A DNA stretch of 64,000 bases from contig NZ_CAJNOB010000001.1 of NCBI RefSeq assembly GCF_905250085.1, positions 337,380 to 401,379 on the forward strand, given 5' to 3'. The translations under genes were made by a program, and so were the position numbers. The notes below the pieces were generated by a model that saw nothing but the letters and a program-made list of their open reading frames with translations, was not told where the DNA came from and made no database searches. Within the stretch, counting starts at the first letter, position 1, and each line of letters begins with the position of its first letter. The DNA comes from Candidatus Methylacidithermus pantelleriae. Its GTDB lineage: Bacteria > Verrucomicrobiota > Verrucomicrobiia > Methylacidiphilales > Methylacidiphilaceae. Positions 39,830 to 49,542 of this stretch are shown here, one piece after another.

Positions 39830-40345
39830 CTAAAGCATAGACAACCATTTCCCTATCAGGGAAGCGTCCTCCAGGACACGCCGGCCGAGGCCGGAACAGT
39901 GCTGCCGACGATTCGCGTGCCGGAGTTTCACCGGTAAAGCGCAGGTAGCCCCTAGTCCCGCGTTTACGGAGACAGAAGCACGAGAGGCAGTCGATTTCTC
40001 TGGACCGGGCATTAGCTGCTTGCGCCCGCTTTGAGTCAGCCCCGAACCCCAGGCCAGAACGACCATACATGCGTCATCCGATTGCTTGCGGATCGGGCGA
40101 AGGCGAGATGACCGCCTTTGCAAACTAGGGAAAACTGCTTCTCGCACGCATGGGCGTGCGGAGAGCCCCATGCTTTTCGGGCGACCGCATAAGCCACGCC
40201 CTGGCGAGAACCGATGCGGTGACGGCGCGCGTGGTTCACCGCACGGATCACAGACGGGTAGGCCGGGTCGACTTCGATCACAGGAACTCTGGCGCGAGAC
40301 GAAGCCGCCTTGACACAACTTTCGACACGGTTCGGAGGTAACCGA
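39830..40345 (-). pseudogene. C-terminal fragment of an IS607-type TnpB
   Basis: Minus-strand relic with VIEVDPAYPSVIRAVNHARR (near 40281), then QGVAYAVARKAWG, MTHVWSFWPGV and the end GLGATCALPVKLRHANRRQH. The same landmarks occur in the tnpB relic at 9165-10800, so both descend from the same TnpB family. The N-terminal two-thirds are missing. Confidence 0.7.
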
Positions 40346-40382
40346 TTCGAGCCGCAAGAGTTACTGGTTTCGTCCTGCCTAC

Positions 40383-41630
40383 CGAATCCACCTGGGCCTG
40401 TGAGAAAAACGAGGCAGAAAGACTCACTTTTTTGGAGTAGCTCAGTTTTCTTCTCTGGGTATCTCGCAAAGCATGCGGCGCTCTAACATTTGCCTTGGGA
40501 CAAAAGCCGCGCTTCACGGATGGCTTGAAGCCGGCGAAGGGCTTAGGGGATCTGTTTGTGGAAGCCTTTCGAGATCCATTGGGCTTGGGAGGCGGGCGGT
40601 GTGAGCCCTTAGGCCACGAAAAAGATCCGGACGGGATTGAGGAGTCGGGCCCCTCCGGCCCCACCAAGGATAAACGGAAAAGACTTCCAGGGAGCTTTTG
40701 GGCTCGGGAAAAGGCCCCATTTCAATCTTGGCGAGCCGCTCATAATGACTGAGGGCCTCCCCGGGCAACGCTTCCGGCAGGGGGAGAGACGGGGCTGCAC
40801 GAGACACCATCCATCGATTCCTTCCTCTTCTGGGATCCGCCCGTCTCTTTACGTGTCCACCAGAAGCGGCTGCGAGGGTCGCCCCGTTCAAAGTATCTAT
40901 GGGCTTGGAGGCAAGAGAGCGACCCAGCCGACCGGGCTTCCCAGTTTGACTGGATCGGTCTTTTGCGCGACGGTTTTGGGAATTTCGGCCAACAGTTCCT
41001 TCGCACGAGCCACCTGGCTTCCCAGTCGGGTCGGATCGCTCAAGGCCTAGGCCATTTTTCCCCGGCAATCACCGATCGAGCCCCATTCCTTTCCGCCTCC
41101 TTAACGTAACTCCGGTCGGCAAACCGAAGCTCCCAATCTTTTGGGAAGATTTCGACAATGGCTCTTGGAGCTTGGCCTCTCGAAGCTCAAGTGAGATACG
41201 CAAGCCCTCACCACTTTCAGCGCTTCCAAGTTCCCAGGGCTTTTTCCATCCTCCATCAAAAGCAAAAGTTCTTTCTTCGATCCCCAACCAACCTTGGAGT
41301 GTCACAAGCAACCCCAGAAGACTCTTCGAATCCGACCGGTTTCCCCGGAAAAGTTTGACAAGGAGTCGGAATTCCTCGGAGCATGCGTCGCAATCGAGAA
41401 GAAAAACTAGCCGCCGATCCCCTCGGTGATCCCGGCTCTGTCCATAACGGGCCAGTCCCTCCGGCTCCTTCCCCTTAAAGTACACACGGCCAAGATGATA
41501 AAACACAAAAGTCGTTCCCTGCAGGGGACCCCCGAATAGAGTTTTTTTCTCGCCAGCTCCGACCCCCGTTTCACTCATGCTTCTTTTGGTATAGCTCCTC
41601 TTCCTCCAGGTCGTTTTTGACTTAGCTCGT
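40383..41630 (-). pseudogene. Dead IS1634-family transposase, copy B
   Basis: Minus-strand relic of the same element as copy A. The best piece (41578-41069) still reads as one frame: TTFVFYHLGRVYFKGKEPEG, LARYGQSRDHRGDRRLVFLL, FRGNRSDSKSLLGLLVTLQG and IEERTFAFDGG, all typical of the IS1634 catalytic core. Later parts are frameshifted. The first roughly 150 residues are lost. Nucleotide similarity with copy A can be followed to about 40383. Confidence 0.78.
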
Positions 41631-41861
41631 CAACGGGCGTAGACTGTACTTGGGGATAAGAACAAGATGTGCATTGGGATAGATCCATATCCTTGGGGAG
41701 CTTTCGATCCACTGTTGAAGCCCTATTCGGTTCTTTGTTCCATTTGGCTCTTAAGCTTCCCTTTTCCCGCGAACGCTGTGGATCGTACTCTTCGTGCATT
41801 CGTCGCTACGCTTCTTTGGCGTCCGTCCCTTCTGAAAAAGGCTTTTCTTTTCTTCCTTGAG

Positions 41862-42695
41862 ATGCCTGTATTGTCCATCTTTCAAGACCCAAACCCAACG
41901 ATTCTCAACCGGAAAGCACCGGCAATCACGCACCGATTGTTCACCTTGTTCCGCGGGTGGCCAATCTTTCTTTTTGCCTTTGTGAGTCTTACCCTCCCCC
42001 AAATAACCGTCTTTGCTAAGGGAAGTGTGCACTCGTTCATTTACTATCAACGGTCGTATAAATTTACGGTTGACACCTTTACCGATCGAATTTGTTACTG
42101 GGAAAGTTTTCTTTCGGAATACAAAGGAAAGCCTGGTATTCACTACCTTGAAATTGGAGTTTATGAGGGACGTTCGCTCTTTTGGATGCTTGATAATATT
42201 CTTACGGATCCTACGTCTCAGGCTACTGTCATCGACACCTTTGACGGTCCTTACTACCGAAGATTTCTCTACAATCTTGCAATTTCTGGTGCCGGAGATC
42301 GCGTTCGGATACTTCGCGGGCTATCTACCGACGAAATCCATGAGGTTCCTGTTGATTCTGTCGACATCGCCTATATTGATGGCTCGGGCCGAAGCGACGT
42401 TATGTTTGAGGATCTCGTCAATGCATGGGATCGCGTAAGGCAGGGAGGTCTTATCATCTGCAATCGGTATCGAATGACCCATCATTTGGCTCGCGTCCTG
42501 GATGCTAAACCTGGAGACGGTGGTCCCATTGCGGCAATCCAGCAGTTCCTTAACCAGTATAAGGACCGACTTTTGATGGTTATGTTTCAGCCGAATTTTG
42601 TCGTTGTTAGAAAAGCGATGGAGCCGGAGGTGAAAAAACGGGAGCTAAGCGTTGCGGAAGAGAAAGGATGGATGCGAGCTCAGAGAGTGTATTAA
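41862..42695 (+). CDS. Class I SAM-dependent methyltransferase
   Basis: A 277-residue protein with a SAM-binding motif I YLEIGVYEG (95-103). The motif II region is TVIDTFDG and the motif IV-like region is VDIAYIDGSGRSDVMFEDLV, as in the Methyltransf_24 group of small-molecule or glycan methyltransferases. A hydrophobic segment (34-50) precedes the core. Codon use looks more AT-rich than in neighbours. The start at ATG 41862 is a choice; an in-frame upstream ATG at 41667 abuts the transposase relic. Substrate unknown. Confidence 0.72.
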   Translation: MPVLSIFQDPNPTILNRKAPAITHRLFTLFRGWPIFLFAFVSLTLPQITVFAKGSVHSFIYYQRSYKFTVDTFTDRICYWESFLSEYKGKPGIHYLEIGVYEGRSLFWMLDNILTDPTSQATVIDTFDGPYYRRFLYNLAISGAGDRVRILRGLSTDEIHEVPVDSVDIAYIDGSGRSDVMFEDLVNAWDRVRQGGLIICNRYRMTHHLARVLDAKPGDGGPIAAIQQFLNQYKDRLLMVMFQPNFVVVRKAMEPEVKKRELSVAEEKGWMRAQRVY

Positions 42696-42867
42696 GGTGA
42701 AAGGTGACTCATAGGGCGGCTTCTGGCAACGGAAGGAAGCAAGTTCTTTACAATGGGTTGCATCTTTCGGTGGGAGGGCCATCGGGTGGATTGGGTCCGG
42801 CGTTTCTCAAGGAGAAAGCATCGGAGGGACTAGGGGTTGTGCGGGTGGAAACTTCCTAATGACCGAG

Positions 42868-43071
42868 CTCTGGGGAGCCAGACACATGGGTGTACGGAGG
42901 GCATGGTACTGCCCCGCCTCACGGTGGCTGACTTTAGTCGCAACTGATTGATGCGGGAACGCCGAAATAGGGAAATGACACTTCCGTGGACCGGTTCCCT
43001 TCCATTGGGCCAGCCGCGATGTACGCGGAGGGATCCGCATTGTCTTACAGCGCAAAGGGTCTGGTGTTTTT
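42868..43071 (+). ncRNA. ssrS: Probable 6S RNA
   Basis: A roughly 200-nt region just upstream of the 5-formyltetrahydrofolate cyclo-ligase gene, the same neighbourhood as 6S RNA in many proteobacteria. By eye it folds into one long rod: CCAGAC/GTCTGG (42878-42883 with 43059-43064), GTGTACG/TGTACGC (42890-42896 with 43020-43026), GGCTG/CAGCC (42926-42930 with 43011-43015) and GGGAA/TTCCC (42970-42974 with 42995-42999). A small hairpin GCGGA/TCCGC (43025-43038) sits on the 3' side of the central bubble. A T-run ends it at 43067-43071. The call rests on structure and context, not on a model search. Confidence 0.5.
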
Positions 43072-43105
43072 GACGAGGAAATGGCAATGTTAGAGGCATC
43101 TTTTC

Positions 43106-43684
43106 ATGGATAAAAAGTCGATTCGCTTGCTCTCCAAACAAAGACTAGACGCGCTAGCCCCTTCATTGCGAGAAGCACAAAGTCAAGCCATCGTGGAGCG
43201 TGTCCGCTCTTTGGGCTTCTGGCAGAACTCTTTGACTGTCCTCTTTTACTACCCTCTTCGTCGTGAGCCTGATGTTCGACCCTTGCTTGTCTGGTGGGCA
43301 AGTCTTCCCGGACGAACAGCAGTTTTACCCAGAAGTTCCCCTGGCGCTTCCTCGCAGTTTTCCCTAGCGGCGGTACGAGGTCTTGAAAGGTTAGAGGTCG
43401 GCCGGTGGAAAATTCCGGAGCCGACACCTCTGGCTCCTTCTGTGGATCCGGAATCGATTGATGCGGTTCTTGTGCCGGGGTTAGCCTTTGACCGGAGTGG
43501 CATGCGGGTGGGGAGGGGAATGGGATGGTATGATCGGCTTCTTTCTTTTTTACCTCCGCGAACGGTGCGAGTCGGGATCTTTTTTTCCGTTCAGGAATGG
43601 CCAGCGCTTCCGAAGGAGGCCTGGGATGAGCCTTTGGGATGGATTGTCACGGAAAAGGAGACCATTGTGGTTTCCCAGAGCTGA
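43106..43684 (+). CDS. 5-formyltetrahydrofolate cyclo-ligase
   Basis: ATP-dependent enzyme converting 5-formyl-THF to 5,10-methenyl-THF, a folate salvage step. The 192-residue protein has the usual length. The N-terminal RLLSKQRLDALAP helix and the nucleotide-binding motif IDAVLVPGLAFDRSGMRVG with GRGMGWYDRLL match the family (in most members GGGYYDR). The gene starts 35 nt after the 6S RNA candidate. Confidence 0.88.
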   Translation: MDKKSIRLLSKQRLDALAPSLREAQSQAIVERVRSLGFWQNSLTVLFYYPLRREPDVRPLLVWWASLPGRTAVLPRSSPGASSQFSLAAVRGLERLEVGRWKIPEPTPLAPSVDPESIDAVLVPGLAFDRSGMRVGRGMGWYDRLLSFLPPRTVRVGIFFSVQEWPALPKEAWDEPLGWIVTEKETIVVSQS

Positions 43685-44260
43685 TCTTTGCTACGAAACC
43701 TTCCGCATTACGTGTGGTGTACCCATGTACGGTTCAATCACGGGGTCTTTCGGTCGATGGTGACCAGTGGCGGCGTTCTGAGACGAGAGGACCGTACGCT
43801 TCCTTTATGCTCGGGATCGCTCGTTTGCGATTCGTTTCTACAGCCGAGCATTTGCTTAGCTGCGTTGGTTGACTTGTGTTCACCACGTTTGGGCAAAGTA
43901 TCTAGGCCCGCAGCTTTCTGGGTCGCTCCTGGCTTTTGCTCTTAGGCCCGCTCAAGACTTCCCAGAAGGGCTAGAAGGGTGGTATGGACCAGATCCTGTC
44001 TTTTCTTGGACTACCTTCTCTCTGAAAAGCTTTCGCGCCCAAGGGAGCCTTCGTCTCCCAGGGAGATTGTTTCTATGCTTTTACGAGGCAGTTGAACAGT
44101 CGGCTCAAAACACTGGTTGTTGAGCCTACGGGAAGATAGGATATCCCTTTTGGCCTGAGCGAATGCCTTGGCTTGGCTCGGACGTCCGTGATTCCCCATT
44201 CCTTCGGGCTTCCCTACAGCAGGTAATCTATCCTTTTACCTTAACTTGCTTTCGAGGTGC
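43685..44260. other. Gene-free stretch after the cyclo-ligase gene
   Basis: About 575 nt between convergent genes. Several short frames exist on both strands but none has a recognisable motif. No clear terminator was found. Confidence 0.35.
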
Positions 44261-45655
44261 TTACGGGGATCTCACCGGTTTGGGGGGAGTAGCTTCCCAG
44301 GGCTCCCAGTCTCCTGAGCTTCCTTCACGAGCGATCACATGGCCGTAGTAGGTGTGCCCGGTCGTTTCCGTGATCTGGACCTGGACAAGCCTTCCCAGGA
44401 GCCGAGGATCTCCAGGAACGATAACAAGATGATTCCATTGACTTCTGCCTTCGTACCGGGAAGGATCCTTCTTGGTAGGTCCTTCAATGAGAACCTCCAT
44501 GACCTTTCCAATCCAGTTCTTTGCTTTCTCTCGAACCAACGTCTCGTGAAGGGCTAAAAGCTCGTAGTTTCGCTGGTACTTCACTTCCTCTGGAACCTGG
44601 TTGGGGAACTCAGCCGCTGGGGTTCCCCGTCGGGGAGAGTAGCGGAAAATAAAGGCTTGGTCGAAGCCAACCCTCCGTACAAGTTCTTTTGTCTGAAGAA
44701 AATCTTCGTCGGTTTCCCCGGGAAACCCCACGATAATGTCAGTCCCAAGAGTAATGTCAGGGATTTTCTCTTTCAATCGTTCTACGAGTCTTAGGTATTC
44801 CTCTACGGTATAAACACGTTTCATTGCTTTGAGAATCCGGTTGCTTCCCGATTGAACTGGGAGGTGAACGTGCTTGGCGAGTTTGGGGAGGGAGGCAAGA
44901 GCTTCAATAAGATCGTCTTGAAACCCTTTAGGGTGCGGAGAAGTGAAACGAATGCGTAGTATACCAGGAACTTCGGAGATCGCATAGAGAAGTTGGACAA
45001 ATGGGGTCTGCCCATTCCTTTTAGGGAACTCATGGCGGCCGTAAAGGTTCACGATCTGTCCCAAAAGGGTTACTTCCCGCACCCCTCGCTCCGCTAATTC
45101 CCGGACCTCTGCAAGAATTTCTTCCATGGGACGGCTCCGTTCGCTCCCCCGGGTTTGCGGGACGATACAGAACGTGCAACGCATGTTGCATCCCTGCATG
45201 ATGGAAACGAAAGCCGTGACCTTGTTCTTGAGCCAAAGGTGGTCTCGGATGGCGTTTTGGGATCCTTTTTCTGGGGAAACGTCTACTACTTTTCCTCCCT
45301 CTTTCCGGAGGGTTTCCACGTAATCCGCCACCCGATGGAATTTCTGCGTCCCTACTACCAGGTCCACGGAGGGCAAAAGTTTGAGAAGCTCCTCGCCCCG
45401 TGCTTGGGCCATACATCCCAAAAAGCCCAGGATAAGGTCCGGCTTGGAGCGCTTTTCTTTTGCAAGGGCGCCCATCTTTCCCAAGGCCTTTTGGTCGGCA
45501 AGATCGCGGACGCTGCACGTGTTAATCAAAACCACGTCAGCTTCCTTCTCAGAAGAAGCCAGGGTGTACCCCTTGCGGAGAAAATCCCGGAGCACCTGCT
45601 CCGAGTCTCGTTCGTTCATCTGGCAGCCGTATGTCTTAAGATAAACTGAGGGCAT
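44261..45655 (-). CDS. miaB: tRNA-2-methylthio-N6-dimethylallyladenosine synthase MiaB
   Basis: Radical-SAM methylthiotransferase that modifies A37 of tRNAs reading UNN codons. The N-terminal UPF0004 domain has Cys11 (TYGCQMNERDSE), Cys47 (NTCSVRDLA) and Cys81 (LGCMAQ) for the second iron-sulfur cluster. The radical-SAM motif is GCNMRCTFC (Cys156, Cys160, Cys163), with VPQTRGSERSR after it. A C-terminal TRAM domain ends the protein. The ATG at 45655 gives 464 residues; an upstream TTG at 45682 adds nine. Confidence 0.94.
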   Translation of the reverse strand: MPSVYLKTYGCQMNERDSEQVLRDFLRKGYTLASSEKEADVVLINTCSVRDLADQKALGKMGALAKEKRSKPDLILGFLGCMAQARGEELLKLLPSVDLVVGTQKFHRVADYVETLRKEGGKVVDVSPEKGSQNAIRDHLWLKNKVTAFVSIMQGCNMRCTFCIVPQTRGSERSRPMEEILAEVRELAERGVREVTLLGQIVNLYGRHEFPKRNGQTPFVQLLYAISEVPGILRIRFTSPHPKGFQDDLIEALASLPKLAKHVHLPVQSGSNRILKAMKRVYTVEEYLRLVERLKEKIPDITLGTDIIVGFPGETDEDFLQTKELVRRVGFDQAFIFRYSPRRGTPAAEFPNQVPEEVKYQRNYELLALHETLVREKAKNWIGKVMEVLIEGPTKKDPSRYEGRSQWNHLVIVPGDPRLLGRLVQVQITETTGHTYYGHVIAREGSSGDWEPWEATPPKPVRSP

Positions 45656-45941
45656 GGAGTGGAATCGTTGCCTATTCCACAACTAATGCCAAGGAAACCC
45701 CGCGTAAAGGGGGAGTTTTGCTTGAGCAAAAGCGTCCCCCTTGTGGAGAGCTTTTCCGTGGTTGCCTTTAACCAAAATCGACAGCGCTTTTGGAAACCGG
45801 AGATGTTAGGTTTTGTTCGGTCGGCTCTTCCTTGGCCTAGGATCGAAAAAAGTTTCTTATCTGGTGTAGGTTTTTGCTACAAGAAAAGCTATTCCTGCCC
45901 AGTTCGAAGAAAGCGGGATAGGCTGTCCAACGGGTTGGCTC

Positions 45942-47066
45942 ATGGAAAAAGGATTTCTTATCGCTCGCCATTATCGGACGGGGAAACCGGTCCGGCTGAC
46001 GTGGGAAAAGGGCGTATTGGACTCCCTGGAAGAGCTTAGGGAGACCCCTTCTTCTCTGCCCTGGGTAGCCCCAGGTTTGGTGGACGTCCAGCTCAATGGG
46101 TTTGCAGGAATCGACTTTAATTCAGAGGACCTTACGCAGGAAGCATGGGATTACGCGCAACAAAGGATCCAGGAAACAGGCTGCGTGTACTTTCTTGCAA
46201 CTGTTGTCACGGCTCCCAAGGAAACCTATGCCAGGCGGTTGCGGTTGCTGGAGAGCTTTCGGCAAAAGGGCCTGGACGGGTGCATCGGCTTCCATTTGGA
46301 AGGGCCTTTTCTTAATCCCGGGGGAGGATATCGCGGGGTTCATAACCCCGCCTATATGAGCTTGCTCGACGAACATTGGCTGGAAGATGTGACGCGGGCA
46401 AGCTCCGGAGCCGTGCGCCTGATCACGGTGGCTCCGGAGTGTGGCAACGGGGTTTCTTTTATCGTCCGGGCACGAAGACTCGGTGTGCGAGTGGCCCTCG
46501 GTCATTCTGCATCCGATTCCAAGGTCCTTATGGCAGCGGTGCAGGCAGGGGCTCTCCTTTGGACTCATTTCGGAAATGGCTTGCCCCATCTCCTTCCCAA
46601 GTGGGATCCTACTTTTTGGGGCGTCTTAGCCTGCGGTCCTCCCTTTGTCAGCCTGATCCCGGATGGTTTCCACATCCCTCCGGAAGCTTTTAAAGTTTTG
46701 GTGCGTTTGTTGGGTGTGCGCTTGATTCTTACTACGGATGCGACGGCGGCTGCCGAGGCCAAGCCTGGTACCTACCGGCTAGGAGAGTTGAAGATCGAAC
46801 GTGGCGCTGATGGGATCGCACGTTCTCCTGATGGAAAGCTAGCTGGCTCGAGCCTGTGTCCTTTTTTCGCCGTTTTTCGGGCTGCAGACCTTTCTGGGTT
46901 ACCGTGGCCCTGGTTGTGGGACGCCTATTCGATTCGGCCGGCGAGTCTTCTGGGCATGATTCATGATTTGCGAGTGGGATGTCGGGCAAGCTTTTGCGTG
47001 TTTGAGGTGGAGCCGGTTCCGCGCTTGGCGGCTGTTTTTGTTAATGGGGAGAGAAAAGTAGGCTAG
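45942..47066 (+). CDS. nagA: N-acetylglucosamine-6-phosphate deacetylase
   Basis: Amidohydrolase that removes acetate from GlcNAc-6-P in amino-sugar use and cell-wall recycling. The 374-residue protein has GLVDVQLNGFAGIDF near the start, GFHLEGPFLNPGGGYRG, VALGHSASD with a metal-binding His, WTHFGNGLPHLLP, LIPDGFHIPPEAF, and the catalytic Asp in ILTTDAT. It ends with the usual LAGSS plus GCRASFCVFE layout. With the kinase-MurQ fusion at 54.8-56.6 kb it suggests a MurNAc recycling route. It is followed 36 nt later by purL. Confidence 0.9.
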   Translation: MEKGFLIARHYRTGKPVRLTWEKGVLDSLEELRETPSSLPWVAPGLVDVQLNGFAGIDFNSEDLTQEAWDYAQQRIQETGCVYFLATVVTAPKETYARRLRLLESFRQKGLDGCIGFHLEGPFLNPGGGYRGVHNPAYMSLLDEHWLEDVTRASSGAVRLITVAPECGNGVSFIVRARRLGVRVALGHSASDSKVLMAAVQAGALLWTHFGNGLPHLLPKWDPTFWGVLACGPPFVSLIPDGFHIPPEAFKVLVRLLGVRLILTTDATAAAEAKPGTYRLGELKIERGADGIARSPDGKLAGSSLCPFFAVFRAADLSGLPWPWLWDAYSIRPASLLGMIHDLRVGCRASFCVFEVEPVPRLAAVFVNGERKVG

Positions 47067-47102
47067 CTCCGTGTCCTATTCTTTCGAGGGGGGTTCAAGT
47101 CG

Positions 47103-49409
47103 ATGGACGAGCTGAGAGACAAGGAGAGGCAGGCGGCCGGGGGGCTCACGCCAGAGGAGCAAGAGGAGGTACGAAGGCAATTGGGAAGAGAGCCCAACGA
47201 GGTGGAATGGGCGCTTTTCTCGGTGTTATGGAGCGAGCATTGCTCCTACAAAACCTCTAAACCTCTGCTTCGCGGGCTACCACGTCAAGGGAAGGGGGTT
47301 CTTGCAGGGGCGGGAGAAGAAAATGCGGGCGTCTTGGAGCTAGGGGACGGCTGGGCTGTGGTCTTTAAGATCGAATCCCACAACCATCCCAGTGCCGTGG
47401 AACCCTTTCAAGGAGCTGCTACGGGTGTGGGTGGGATTATCCGGGATATTCTGGCGATGGGAGCTCGGCCGATTGCTTTAATGGATTCCCTGCGGGTGGG
47501 TGAGCTTCGAGGCGACTCAAAGGAGGCGCAAAGAAATCGCCGTTTGCTCGAGGGAATTGTCGCGGGTATTGCCCACTACGGAAATCTTGTGGGGATTCCT
47601 ACCGTGGGTGGAGAGTTAGCCTGTCATCCTTCCTACGGCAGGAATCCCCTGGTCAACGTGCTCTGTGTCGGCGTGGTACCCACGGACCGCCTGGTTCGTA
47701 GCCGTGCTTCCGGTTTGGGTAACCCCGTGTACTACGCTGGGGCACCGACGGGCCGTGACGGGCTGGGTGGCGCTGCTTTTGCGTCCCGTCAGCTCTCCGG
47801 GGGACGGGCAGCGGATCTTCCCAGTGTTCAGGTGGGGGACCCGTTTGTGGGCAAGCTTTTGGTAGAGGCTTGCCTCGAGTTGGTCTGGAACACAGAGAGC
47901 GTAGTCGCAATGCAGGACATGGGCGCCGCGGGTTTAGCGTGTGCTGCGGCGGAGATGGCGGCACGGGGCGGGGTTGGGGTGGAACTTTTTCTTGATCGAG
48001 TCCCGCTTCGCCAGCCCGGCCTAGAACCGTGGGAAATTCTTCTGTCGGAGTCTCAAGAAAGAATGCTTTTGGTGGTTCGCCAAGGACGTGAGGAAGAAGT
48101 GGAGCGCGTGTTTTCGCGATGGGGACTTCGGGCGGTTTGCGTGGGGAGGGTAGTGCCGGATCCTGTTCTTCGTGTTTGGTATAAGGGAACGATTTGTGTC
48201 TCGGTACCCCCAAGAGCCCTTACGGATGGGGTGCCCCTGCGGGATCCAGCCTCGATGGAATATCAGTGGACACGTAACAAGCGTACCCTTTCCCTAGCGT
48301 CTTCCGAGATCTTCCCGGAACCCTCGGATTATCATTCTGCCTGCTTGCGCCTCCTCTCCCATCCGGAAGCCAGTGCCAAGAGGTGGATTTTTGAGCAGTA
48401 TGATTGGATGGTCGGGCTTGCCCTCGCGGGTCAACCGGGAGCCGATGCAGCCATTTTGCGGATTCCTGTAGGGCAAGGACGATGGAGATGGGTTGCCGTA
48501 ACGTGCGATGGGAATGGTCGATACTGCAAGGTCGACCCTCGCGAAGGGGCCAAGGCCACCGTGGCGGAAGCGCTGCGAAATCTCGCTATGGTTGGGGCTG
48601 TCCCGCTGGGGATTACCGACAACCTGAATTTGGGAGATCCTGACCGTGGTGCTTCGTACTGGGAGCTTGTCCAAGTCATTGAGGGAATGGGAGAGGCTTG
48701 TCGATTCTTTCGCGTGCCGGTCACCGGCGGTAATGTAAGTCTCTATAACGAAACAGAAGCCGGCCCTATTGTGCCGACCCCGGTGATTGGAGCCGTGGGG
48801 GAAATTCCCTTTCCCCAGAGAATCCCGAAAGCTGGATTGGGAAGGCCAGGGGATTACGTTGTCCTTTTGGGAGGATGGGGCGAGGGGCTGGGTGGATCTT
48901 TATTCGCGCAGGAGTTCCACGGGGATCTAGGAGGGGCTTTGCCCCCCGTGGACCTAGAAAAGGAAAAGAAATTGCATGAGCTTGTCCGGGATCTCCTCTG
49001 GAAGGGACTTCTCCAAGGAGTGCATGATCTTTCGGATGGGGGTTTGTGGGTGAGCTTGGTGGAAGGTTGTTTGCGGGCTTCCCCAAGGGTGGGAGCCCGG
49101 ATCAGGATCCCGTTGTCGGCGGGCCCTCTGCATCAGGTACTTTTTAATGAAGCGGGGGCAAGGGCTTTGGCCGGGGTCGGCCGAAAGGATCTTCCGAGGG
49201 TGGAAGAGGAGGCTTCACGGGCAGGGGTAAGTTTCTGGATCCTGGGAGAGCTTGCGGGGGAAGAGCAAATCGTTGTCACCAGGGAGGACGGAAACTCTGT
49301 CACTTGGACGTTGGAAGAGCTGGAAGAGGCCTGGGAAGGGGGGCTTCCCTTGTGCATGGAAAAGAAAGCAGAGGAAGGAGAGAAAAGAGAGGGAGGTGAC
49401 CAAGCTTAG
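47103..49409 (+). CDS. purL: Phosphoribosylformylglycinamidine synthase subunit PurL
   Basis: Large subunit of the fourth step of purine synthesis, working with PurQ and PurS in the small-PurL type. The 768-residue protein matches this type. It has VEWALFSVLWSEHCSYKTSK, VVFKIESHNHPSAVEPFQGA, MGARPIALMDSLRVGEL, MQDMGAAGLACAAAEMA, and a second half starting with SEHC-less repeats such as VAEALRNLAMVGAVPLGITD and VTGGNVSLYNE. A GGGGGG Shine-Dalgarno lies just upstream. PurQ and PurS are not in the window. Confidence 0.94.
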   Translation: MDELRDKERQAAGGLTPEEQEEVRRQLGREPNEVEWALFSVLWSEHCSYKTSKPLLRGLPRQGKGVLAGAGEENAGVLELGDGWAVVFKIESHNHPSAVEPFQGAATGVGGIIRDILAMGARPIALMDSLRVGELRGDSKEAQRNRRLLEGIVAGIAHYGNLVGIPTVGGELACHPSYGRNPLVNVLCVGVVPTDRLVRSRASGLGNPVYYAGAPTGRDGLGGAAFASRQLSGGRAADLPSVQVGDPFVGKLLVEACLELVWNTESVVAMQDMGAAGLACAAAEMAARGGVGVELFLDRVPLRQPGLEPWEILLSESQERMLLVVRQGREEEVERVFSRWGLRAVCVGRVVPDPVLRVWYKGTICVSVPPRALTDGVPLRDPASMEYQWTRNKRTLSLASSEIFPEPSDYHSACLRLLSHPEASAKRWIFEQYDWMVGLALAGQPGADAAILRIPVGQGRWRWVAVTCDGNGRYCKVDPREGAKATVAEALRNLAMVGAVPLGITDNLNLGDPDRGASYWELVQVIEGMGEACRFFRVPVTGGNVSLYNETEAGPIVPTPVIGAVGEIPFPQRIPKAGLGRPGDYVVLLGGWGEGLGGSLFAQEFHGDLGGALPPVDLEKEKKLHELVRDLLWKGLLQGVHDLSDGGLWVSLVEGCLRASPRVGARIRIPLSAGPLHQVLFNEAGARALAGVGRKDLPRVEEEASRAGVSFWILGELAGEEQIVVTREDGNSVTWTLEELEEAWEGGLPLCMEKKAEEGEKREGGDQA

Positions 49410-49542
49410 AAGTGTGCACTCGGCGCTCCCTCGAAAGGAAAGCTCCCGACGAGACAAAAACGACGGTGGAGTAAAAAACTACTGTTCGGGCAGGCTTACT
49501 GGAGATGGGAAGTAAGAAGGAATATTCCCTTTTGATGGGATT

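Noticed and set aside
42807..43141. Minus-strand frames across the 6S RNA region as small proteins
   Set aside because: No motif and no start signal; the region is better explained by nested RNA stems.
47653..48213. A 186-codon minus-strand frame inside purL
   Set aside because: Antisense to conserved PurL motifs; Pro/Arg-rich shadow.
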